Assembly: GCA_945861435.1 (NCBI GenBank)
Contig: CAMAUX010000047.1
Span: 1-43,187, forward strand
Direction: 5' to 3'
Source of the DNA: Chthoniobacter flavus
GTDB taxonomy: Bacteria > Verrucomicrobiota > Verrucomicrobiia > Chthoniobacterales > Chthoniobacteraceae
DNA: 43,187 nucleotides
Part shown: positions 36,265 to 43,187 of the stretch, one piece after another
Layout: each line of letters starts with the position of its first letter
Position numbering within the stretch: position 1 is the stretch's first letter
Position numbers and translations under genes: made by a program
The notes under the pieces: model-generated
What the model saw: the letters and a program-made list of their open reading frames with translations, nothing else
Told to the model about the DNA's origin: nothing
Database searches by the model: none

Positions 36265-36291
36265 AAAAACCCCTCCTCGCGAGGGGTTTTT
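36265..36291 (+). terminator. Terminator after tRNA-Gly
   Basis: AAAAACCCCTC (36265-36275) pairs with GAGGGGTTTTT (36281-36291) around loop CTCGC, eleven base pairs. The stem ends in five T, followed by GATTTTATG. The distance from the tRNA 3' end is 7 bases, so it ends a monocistronic tRNA transcript. Confidence 0.88.
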
Positions 36292-37198
36292 GATTTTATG
36301 GGGGTCTCGCAGGCAGCCGGAAATGGCTGGAGTGAGAAAAGAAGTGAGAAAACCTGCACCGATCTCCACCCTCATCCATGGTCGTTTGCGGGTGTGCTTA
36401 GGGGGCTCACGGTCCCCCCGGTTGAGATGCCCTACAAAAATCCTGTCTCTGGCGTTCCCGAGCCATGCGTGTGGCAATCGATGGGAAAAGCGCCGGTGAA
36501 GGGGCCTGCGAGCTCTGCAAAAACAAAGCGTGCGTTTGAGCAGGGTGTTTAAGCGTGGGCGTCAGGAATAGCCGGAGGGGCGACTGTCACGGATGTCACG
36601 ATTGTCACAGGGGGTTTAGGCAAGACTGTGATTTGCTCGCCCCAGCACGGTGGTGAGGCTCTGGGCGACGACTTCACTGCCGTGCTGTTTGGTTCGAATC
36701 GGCGCAACAACCTCCTTCCGCAGGAGGTCCGCCAAGAAACGCACGGGGCCGGAGGTCATGCTCCGTGGGGTGGAATGTCTCCCAGGATTTTCCGGCCATG
36801 CACCCGCCAGTGGCTCGCAAGGAAAGTCCTCGCTGTCCCTGCGCATTGCCCAGTGAGGTCGGGTTCCGGCGCGTGCTGGAGTTAAGCCGCGTTGCGGCGA
36901 TCGGCCGTAATCTTGACTACGCCACACCACTCCCATGCCTCCGCGGGCGGTGGCGTTGGATCAAACCCCATCACCGGCGCGCCGTCATGCGAGGAGTGGG
37001 CGCTGCTCCGAGGCTGCGGCGCGGTGGCGGTCCGCGACACGGCTCCTCAAGGCTGGTCCTGAGGGTGGGGTAGGGGCGCGGAACAAGTTTGATCGGGTGC
37101 CTCCGCTCCTCCACTTCCTCCGGGCTTTTTACGGGAAAATCCTTATGCACCTGACGCCCGCTTCCTACCTTGACTCCTTGATCCAGCGTTTGCACTAG
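36292..37198. other. Gene-poor stretch of about 0.9 kb after tRNA-Gly
   Basis: No frame shows a recognisable family. Short frames on both strands (for example a 106-residue minus-strand frame at 36616-36936) have mixed composition and could be decayed genes. A triple 9-base repeat lies at 36585-36611. The position after a tRNA gene fits an old integration site, but no integrase or flanking direct repeat of the tRNA 3' end was found by eye. Confidence 0.4.
36585..36611 (+). repeat. Three 9-base iterons TGTCACNNN
   Basis: TGTCACGGA, TGTCACGAT and TGTCACAGG follow each other without gap, with TGTCAC at 36585, 36594 and 36603. Period 9 puts the sites a little under one helical turn apart. Such iterons can be protein-binding sites, or a coding remnant with a three-residue repeat (VTD, VTI, VTG in one frame). 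Confidence 0.6.
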
Positions 37199-40100
37199 AT
37201 GGAGCCCCGCCGGCTCTGGGTGTCTTCGTTGCGGGCCTTATCAGAAGGGGCGTCTTTTGCAGGCGATACGCGCCGGGCGCGCAGAGGTGAGAGTGCGGGG
37301 CCGCGTCGCTGGGTGGGGCTGCTGGCGCTCATGGCCGGCGCGTGGATGGGTCTGCTGCAAGGAGCCGCGCATGCGCAGGTGTTCGTGCTGCAGGACGTGG
37401 ACTGGGCGCAACCCGTGTCGACCACCGCCACCTATCTGCCCCTCCTTGCGGGTGGATCGCCTGCCGGGAGCACGCTCACAAAGAACACCGGCGCGGCATC
37501 CGGCTGGAACGCTGACGCGTGCAGCTGGAGGGCGATCCGCGGCGATGGCTATGTGCAGTTCCGCTTCGGGCAGGTGAATAAGAACGCAGTGGCTGGACTG
37601 GCCACGGCCAATAGCGACGCCACCGCCCTCAGTATCGATTACGGCATCACTGCCAAGAGCAACGGCACGTTTGTCATCTCCGAAAAGGGAGTCGCGCTGA
37701 GCGCCGCAGTTCCCTACTCGGCGACGGATTTGTTCGAGGTCCGGCGCACGGGAAGCTCCGTGGGTTATTTCCGCAATGGCTTCCCGATCGCGCTGCTGAG
37801 CACCGCGGTTTCGGCTCGCTCGGTGGCTGCGCTCTACGTGGACACCTCCCTCTACGAGGCCGGCGCCGCCATTGTGGGTTGCAAGTACGCGGGGCTCTCA
37901 GAGCTGGAGGATGTGGTGTGGGAAAACCTCAGCGGCACGGGCGGGGCGGCCGGCTACAACGCAACCGCGGACGCGGGCTCGACCTTTTCAAAGACGGCGG
38001 TGGCCGGTTGGGTGGGGGCCTCCGGGGCGATGCGCCTTCAGGGCAATGGGTCGCTGGTTTTCCGGTTCTCCAAGAACAACTGCCAGGCGGCCGTGGGGCT
38101 GAGCGCAGAGGGGTTCAGCGGCGCGACACCGCACACCCAGTCGGCCCAGATCGACTACGCCATTGAGGCCACCACGACCGCAGGGGTCTGCCGCGTGCTT
38201 GAGCGGGGGTTGGCCAGGTGGAGCGGGTCTTACACGGTGTCGGACGTGTTTCGCATCGAGCGCACGGACTATGGCGTGGCGTATTTTAAGAACGACGTGT
38301 GGGTTTACACCTCGGCGACTCCCGTGGCGGCCTCCTCGCTTGTGGTGGAGACGTTCCTTTACTCAGCCAGCGCCGCCATCAACAGCTGCCGGGCCACGGC
38401 GTTGCGCACCCTCGAGAAGGTGTCGTGGAACGCCGCCGCAGGGCTCACAGCCGATGTCGGCTCGGGTCGCAGCCGCCTTGTCGCGACGGTGCCAAACGCC
38501 CGCACCACCAGCGCCAAGGTGCTGCCCGCAAACGGACTGCTGCGCTTTGCGTTCGACCAGGCCACGGCCGGGGTGAAGGTGGCGCTCACCGGGTCCGGCA
38601 CCCAGTTCGCGATTCAGACGCTGGCAGGCGGTCTCGTGCAGGTGAGCGAGGGCGGGGTGTTGGTGCCCGGCACCACCCGAGCGTTCACGCCCGGCGATGT
38701 GTTGGGCCTCCGGCGCAGGGTTTCCAGCGGGGTCGAGTCCATCCAGTACTTCGTCAGCGGCACGGTGTTTTACGAGCACCCGCTTCCCGCTGCGGGCGAA
38801 CTGCGGGCGGAGGCCTCCTTCGCGGCACCCGCCTCGATCTCACATTGCGAATGGATCGGCGTGCCCGTGGATGTGGTATGGCGCGATCAGGCCGGGGTCG
38901 GATTCACCCGGACCCAGCCGGGCGCAGGCAGCACGCTTGCCAAAACCACCGCCACCACCGCATGGGATGCCGGCGCCGCGGCCAGCGATGGTCTCGCGCC
39001 CGGGCGCGATGGTTGGTGGCAGTTCGCGGCTGGTGCCACCGGCAAGGCCGCTTTTGCCGGACTGGCGGAGTCCGATCCCGACAGGAACTACACAGGGATG
39101 CGTTGCGCTCTCTATCTGCTGAGCGGTGGAACGACCTTCGAGCTGCGCTTCAACAATGTGAAGGTGGGGGGCGGTACGTATGCCCTCGGCGATGTGTTCC
39201 GCTTCCAGCGCAAAGCTGGCGTGGTGACGCTCTGGCGCAACGGCGCGCTGGTACCCACAGGCACCGCAAGCATGACACTCCCCGGGGCGCTCCTTCTCGA
39301 CACCTCCCTCTCCGGGCAGGGAGCCACCCTGCGCAATGCCGTGTTTTACACCGCCGCGGCTGATGTGAACGTCAACGGCATCGAGGACGAATGGGAACTG
39401 CGCTGGCTCGGCTCCCTCCTCCCCATGGGGCCCGTGGGTAACTTCGATCAGGACGCCTACAGCGACCTCGAGGAGTACCTGCGTGGAAGCAATCCCGCGG
39501 ACTACTTCAATGGCGAGGCCCCCGTGGTCAGCATCACCAGCGGCACCCCGCAGACCTCCACGGCCGGCGCCTTCGCCCCCGATGCGCTGGGCGTGGCGGT
39601 CAGCTTCGGAGGCCCCAGAGTGCAGGGCGCACCCGTGCGCTTCCAAGCCGATGCTTCCGGCGGATGGCTCGCGTCCGGCAACTCGTCCACAGCGTCCCGC
39701 GCGAAATCCCTGCTCTCATTCACCTCGGCCGCGGATGGGATCGCGAGCGCCTATTTCCTGCAGCCGAGTGCGCAGGGGATCAGCAGCACCGTCTTCGCCT
39801 CAGTGGGCGCTGCAACTCCGCTCGTCTTCAGGCTGTATACTCACGAGTTGCTCGGCTTCTGGCGCTTTAATGAAACGCCGGACACGGCCGCCTTCGCCTC
39901 CGACAGCTCCACCAACGCGCAGACCGCCATCCTCCAAGGCGGCGCGGGTCGCATGCCCGGTTTCAGCGGCCAAAGCATGATGCTCGAAGCTCCCGGTGGC
40001 CGCGCCCTCAAACTCTCGGGAGCCGGCCAGTATGCCGTGGTGTCCCCCTCCGCTCGCACCAAAGGGGTGCTTGCCAGCGCTCCGTTGAGCATCGCCGCAT

Positions 40101-43100
40101 GGGTGGTGCCTGATCCTGCAGCACCCCTTGCCGCCCTCACCGACGAATACCCGCTGGTGTCCGCATCCAACAACAACGGTCAGGGGTTCTGCTTCTCTCT
40201 CAAAGGCGGCCCCGCCAACGGGCTCTCCATCCTCCTCAACCCCGGTGCGGGGCAGGTGGGCAGGGAGCTCAATCCGCTCCTGCAGCAGTCTGCGTTGCTG
40301 TGCGACGGCCGCCCCCACCTCGTCGTCTTCACCCGCGATGCCGACAACCAGTGTGCCCTCTACATCGACGGCCGCGATGTCACCACGCCTGCCGCCGGCG
40401 GCACGCCCGTGCGTGTAGGTGCATGGCCCATCGAATCTCTGCTGCTCGGTGCCAATGCCGCGAAGAACCGCTTCTTCAGGGGCGTTCTCGAGGACGTCCG
40501 CATCCTTGGCAGCTGCTATCGCCCAGACGAGGTCCTCGCCCTCTGCGACTCCGATGGCGACGGTCTCCCAGACTGGTGGGAACTCACTCACGCGCCCAAC
40601 CTCTCCGCACTCTCCGCGGCCGGCGACTTCGATGGCGACGGCATCGCGGACCTCCAGGAATACCGCGGTCTCACCTCACCCACGGACTACTACAACGGCC
40701 AGCTGCCCACGCTGAGCGTGCTCTCCGGCGACAACCAGGCCGGCCCCGCCAGCAGCCCGCTTCCCGCACCCCTGAAGATCCGGGTCACACGACTGAGCGG
40801 TGCCACACAGATCCCGCTAGCCAATGCCCCGCTGAGCTTCAGCGTCGCCTCTGGTGGGGGCCGGCTCCTGAAGGCGGATGGCAGCGCACTCGACGGGGCC
40901 ATCCAGCGCACCGGCGCCGACGGCTGCGCCTCCGTGCTTTACGTGCAGGGCCCCCTCGGCGCCACCCCCTCCGCCATCCGCGTCACCGCCAGCCTGAACG
41001 CATCTCCCACTCAGTCGGTGTCCGCCACCTTCAACGCCTCCACCAACGCTCTTGTCGGCCGCTGGCAGTTTGATAAATCCTCCAACCGCGGTGCTGACTC
41101 CTCCGGCACGGGCTATGGCCTTGACGCCTCAACCCCCCTGTGGAGCCCGGCTTTCGGAGCGTTCACCGCCGCAGGCGTCGACCCATCCACCGCGTGCAGC
41201 CTGAGCCTCAACAACGCGGGCGGCGTCTTCTGCGCACCGGCCGGCACCCGCCCGTGGACCGTTGCATTCTGGCTCAAGCTCAACAACCTCCCGCCGGCAG
41301 ACACCGCCTCGGTTGTTCTCTCCAACGAGGCCGGCGGCCCGGCCGGCTTCCGCCTCCTTGCGCGCTCCACCACGAATGCGGCGGCTGAGCTCGCTCTGGT
41401 CTCCCCCGGATTGAGCCCCGCCTCCGGCCTCACCGCAAAGATCACCCTCGGACAGTGGCACCATGTGGCTCTGATCGTAGGGACCGGCACCTCCCCCGTG
41501 GTGCAGCTCCTCCTCAACGGCGTCGCCGCCGCCACAGGTACGGGCACCCTCGCCACCAGCGTCAGCAGTCCCGTCTGCTTCGGAGCGGGGATCGCCGGGG
41601 ATCCACAAAGCCTCCCGCTCCACGGCTGCCTTGCGGACCTCCGCGTCTACGCCGGCACGCTGGCTGCCGCGGAACTCCAGGCACTCAGCGACTGCGACAC
41701 CGATGGCAGCGGCCTCTCCGACCGCTGGGAGGAAAAGTACTTCGGCGCCCGCGGCCAGGACCCCGCCGCCGACCCCGATGGCGATGGCCGCACCAACCTC
41801 CAGGAGCAGGCGGCGGGTTCCGATCCGCGCGACTTCTTCAACGGCGCCGCCGCACAGCTGCGCGTGGTTTCCGGCGATGACCAGTTCGGCGAACCCGGTG
41901 CGCGCTTCGCCCAGAATTTCACGGTGGAGGTGACCGACCCGGAGGGACGTCCCCTCTTCAACGCCCCTGTGACTTTCAGCGCGTCTGGGAGGGGGAAAAT
42001 ATCAGACGGTTTTGTGGCGCAGGTCTCCGGCTCACCTCAGTGGTCGGGCAGCACCCTCGTGCGCACACTCAACCAAGGCGGGCGCTCCCTCGCCTCAGTG
42101 GCTCTCAAGGCCCCGGCCGAGGGACGCAACTCTGTGTTCACCGCCTCCATCGCCGGCTCCCTCCCCGTGGCGCGGCAGATCACGACACGCGCCGCCGGCC
42201 TCGCCTCCTGGCTGCGACTCGATGAACCCGTCGCAGAGCCCGGCGCCGACGGACTCCCCGCCCCGGTGGAGGCGCGCGATGCCAGCGGCTCGGGCAGGCC
42301 GGGCTCCATCAGCGCGCGCACGGGGCGCAGCCCCAGCTTCGACGCCTCAGGCGCCCTCCTTTTCACAAAACCTCAGGACGCCCTTTGCATCCCCAACCCC
42401 ACCACCGACATCCTCCCGGGCGGGGGCCGCCCCTTCACCCTCTCCTTCTGGATCTCCCCGGAACCATGGGCCATGAACGTGCCCCGCCTCATGGGCAATG
42501 CGCAGGACGGGCTCAGTGGCTTCACCCTTGGTATGGATCAGGGGGTTCTCACCCTCTCCTCCCTCCAGTCAGGCGGCACTCTGGGGCCCGTGCGCGCCGC
42601 CGCCCCGCTTGAGCCCCGGCGCTGGTCGTCCATCACCCTCACCTTCGACTCCTCCTCCACCCTCAGGCTCTACATCAACGGGGCTCTCTCAGCCACCGGC
42701 ACCGGCCGGATCCTCTCCAACACCCAGCCCATCCTCTTTGCCGGCGTGCAATCAGGGGAGCCGGCGGGCCCAAACGACGGGTTCCGGGGCCGCATCGACG
42801 AGGTCGCCATCCGCCGCGGTGTCGCGCTCGATGCCGAAAGCATCCGCCTCGATTACGACAGCGACGGCGACGGCCTCCCCAATGCGTGGGAAAAAGCCCT
42901 CGGCCTGGACCCCACAAACCCCGCCGATGCCTGCAAGCGCGTCGACGGGGCCGGGCGCACCGCCCTCGAGTTCTACAACGCGGGCGATGTGCCGCCCGCG
43001 CCCGGCGCGGCTGGGCCCGGCTCGCCTGGAGTTGCCCTCAGCTGGCAGTCGGAACGGGCCCCGCTCCAGACCGAGCCGCTGGTCTCCCTCAAGGTGCAGA

Positions 43101-43187
43101 CCCGATGGTTGCAGAGCGATGTGCTGGGTTATTCCGGGTTCATCGTGCCCCCGGGCCAAGCCGTTGCCAACCGTTACAAGACCTACC
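37199..43187 (+). CDS. Giant secreted LamG/Ig-like repeat protein, 3' end outside the window
   Basis: One open frame of 1996 codons runs from ATG 37199 (directly after an in-frame TAG) to the window edge with no stop. A signal peptide (VGLLALMAGAWMGLLQGAAHA, mature start near 37379) follows a long basic N-region. Then come four related modules of about 150 residues (37379-39360) with VVW...GSTLAKT...W...AGA, IDYAI, DVFRI.R...V.YFKN and LYVDTSLY. Three super-modules follow, each an Asp-rich calcium-type linker (such as SDGDGLPDWWE, DFDGDGIADLQEY), an Ig-like domain and a LamG/concanavalin-like domain (about 39848-40540, 41050-41688, 42195-42845). It is probably a cell-surface adhesin or the front part of a larger RHS-like or toxin-type protein. 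Codons are C-rich, unlike genes to the left. Confidence 0.88.
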   Translation, partial: MEPRRLWVSSLRALSEGASFAGDTRRARRGESAGPRRWVGLLALMAGAWMGLLQGAAHAQVFVLQDVDWAQPVSTTATYLPLLAGGSPAGSTLTKNTGAASGWNADACSWRAIRGDGYVQFRFGQVNKNAVAGLATANSDATALSIDYGITAKSNGTFVISEKGVALSAAVPYSATDLFEVRRTGSSVGYFRNGFPIALLSTAVSARSVAALYVDTSLYEAGAAIVGCKYAGLSELEDVVWENLSGTGGAAGYNATADAGSTFSKTAVAGWVGASGAMRLQGNGSLVFRFSKNNCQAAVGLSAEGFSGATPHTQSAQIDYAIEATTTAGVCRVLERGLARWSGSYTVSDVFRIERTDYGVAYFKNDVWVYTSATPVAASSLVVETFLYSASAAINSCRATALRTLEKVSWNAAAGLTADVGSGRSRLVATVPNARTTSAKVLPANGLLRFAFDQATAGVKVALTGSGTQFAIQTLAGGLVQVSEGGVLVPGTTRAFTPGDVLGLRRRVSSGVESIQYFVSGTVFYEHPLPAAGELRAEASFAAPASISHCEWIGVPVDVVWRDQAGVGFTRTQPGAGSTLAKTTATTAWDAGAAASDGLAPGRDGWWQFAAGATGKAAFAGLAESDPDRNYTGMRCALYLLSGGTTFELRFNNVKVGGGTYALGDVFRFQRKAGVVTLWRNGALVPTGTASMTLPGALLLDTSLSGQGATLRNAVFYTAAADVNVNGIEDEWELRWLGSLLPMGPVGNFDQDAYSDLEEYLRGSNPADYFNGEAPVVSITSGTPQTSTAGAFAPDALGVAVSFGGPRVQGAPVRFQADASGGWLASGNSSTASRAKSLLSFTSAADGIASAYFLQPSAQGISSTVFASVGAATPLVFRLYTHELLGFWRFNETPDTAAFASDSSTNAQTAILQGGAGRMPGFSGQSMMLEAPGGRALKLSGAGQYAVVSPSARTKGVLASAPLSIAAWVVPDPAAPLAALTDEYPLVSASNNNGQGFCFSLKGGPANGLSILLNPGAGQVGRELNPLLQQSALLCDGRPHLVVFTRDADNQCALYIDGRDVTTPAAGGTPVRVGAWPIESLLLGANAAKNRFFRGVLEDVRILGSCYRPDEVLALCDSDGDGLPDWWELTHAPNLSALSAAGDFDGDGIADLQEYRGLTSPTDYYNGQLPTLSVLSGDNQAGPASSPLPAPLKIRVTRLSGATQIPLANAPLSFSVASGGGRLLKADGSALDGAIQRTGADGCASVLYVQGPLGATPSAIRVTASLNASPTQSVSATFNASTNALVGRWQFDKSSNRGADSSGTGYGLDASTPLWSPAFGAFTAAGVDPSTACSLSLNNAGGVFCAPAGTRPWTVAFWLKLNNLPPADTASVVLSNEAGGPAGFRLLARSTTNAAAELALVSPGLSPASGLTAKITLGQWHHVALIVGTGTSPVVQLLLNGVAAATGTGTLATSVSSPVCFGAGIAGDPQSLPLHGCLADLRVYAGTLAAAELQALSDCDTDGSGLSDRWEEKYFGARGQDPAADPDGDGRTNLQEQAAGSDPRDFFNGAAAQLRVVSGDDQFGEPGARFAQNFTVEVTDPEGRPLFNAPVTFSASGRGKISDGFVAQVSGSPQWSGSTLVRTLNQGGRSLASVALKAPAEGRNSVFTASIAGSLPVARQITTRAAGLASWLRLDEPVAEPGADGLPAPVEARDASGSGRPGSISARTGRSPSFDASGALLFTKPQDALCIPNPTTDILPGGGRPFTLSFWISPEPWAMNVPRLMGNAQDGLSGFTLGMDQGVLTLSSLQSGGTLGPVRAAAPLEPRRWSSITLTFDSSSTLRLYINGALSATGTGRILSNTQPILFAGVQSGEPAGPNDGFRGRIDEVAIRRGVALDAESIRLDYDSDGDGLPNAWEKALGLDPTNPADACKRVDGAGRTALEFYNAGDVPPAPGAAGPGSPGVALSWQSERAPLQTEPLVSLKVQTRWLQSDVLGYSGFIVPPGQAVANRYKTY

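Noticed and set aside
36226-36477. Minus-strand ORF ending in VEGIEPS
   Set aside because: Its end is antisense to the 3' half of tRNA-Gly; this string is a well-known spurious translation over tRNA genes.

Overview
Organism and general character. The window is a high-GC bacterial chromosome segment. The gene set fits the Verrucomicrobiota (PVC group), though I infer this from gene content only: a DUF1080 protein, a formylglycine-enzyme-like domain behind TPRs, a bactofilin pair with one zinc-ribbon version, a tiny lysine/alanine histone H1-like protein, a very large LamG surface protein, and GyrA with residues QAVYP in the quinolone-determining loop. Most starts have no Shine-Dalgarno sequence. 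Nearly everything up to about 36.3 kb is ordinary housekeeping sequence; the accessory parts are the two ends and the TA/tRNA neighbourhood. Layout. (1) 1-2.3 kb: 3' part of a TPR + FGE-sulfatase protein whose last about 35 codons look like a variable region of a diversity-generating retroelement, a secreted DUF1080 protein, and a small coiled-coil protein. (2) 2.4-9.3 kb, + strand: HAD phosphatase, rpmI-rplT-pheS-pheT with structured RNA in the spacers, a 470-base non-coding stretch ending in a strong terminator, and carA. (3) 9.3-14.3 kb: FHA membrane protein and CBM9-like protein (+), converging on a site-2-type M50 protease and an AsmA/TamB-like protein (-). (4) 14.4-19.7 kb: gyrB-gyrA (-), with promoter and terminator visible. 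(5) 19.9-22.8 kb: a dihydrolipoyl-dehydrogenase-family flavoprotein and two bactofilins (+). (6) 22.9-27.1 kb (-): inositol-monophosphatase-like, ispF, cysS, a left-handed beta-helix acyltransferase and an anchored TPR protein. (7) 27.2-27.8 kb: a 45-residue histone-like gene and a CG/TG-rich non-coding stretch. (8) 27.8-31.1 kb (-): trpB-yicC-gmk-coaC, overlapping by ATGA at two junctions. (9) 31.5-32.4 kb (-): glyoxalase-like gene followed by a BrnT-like toxin and a CopG/RHH antitoxin. (10) 32.5-36.1 kb (+): xylulokinase, an anchored hypothetical protein, ubiX, and a DUF374 acyltransferase. (11) tRNA-Gly(TCC) with terminator, then about 0.9 kb with no convincing gene but with a 9-base triple repeat. 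(12) 37.2 kb to the right edge: one uninterrupted reading frame of at least 1996 codons encoding a secreted multi-domain LamG/Ig-like protein, cut by the window. How it fits together. Translation (rpmI, rplT, pheST, cysS, tRNA-Gly), supercoiling (gyrBA), nucleotide and cofactor synthesis (carA, gmk, coaC, ispF, ubiX, trpB) and envelope work (AsmA/TamB-like, M50 protease, DUF374, bactofilins) are represented. Base composition changes near 32.4-32.5 kb: the + strand is G-rich to the left, even across minus-strand genes, and C-rich to the right. That is what a replichore boundary of the terminus type would look like, but other explanations are possible. The strongest candidates for something unusual are the DGR-like variable region at 949-1041, the structured rpmI-rplT spacer, the non-coding stretch before carA, the hidden histone-like gene, and the giant repeat protein.
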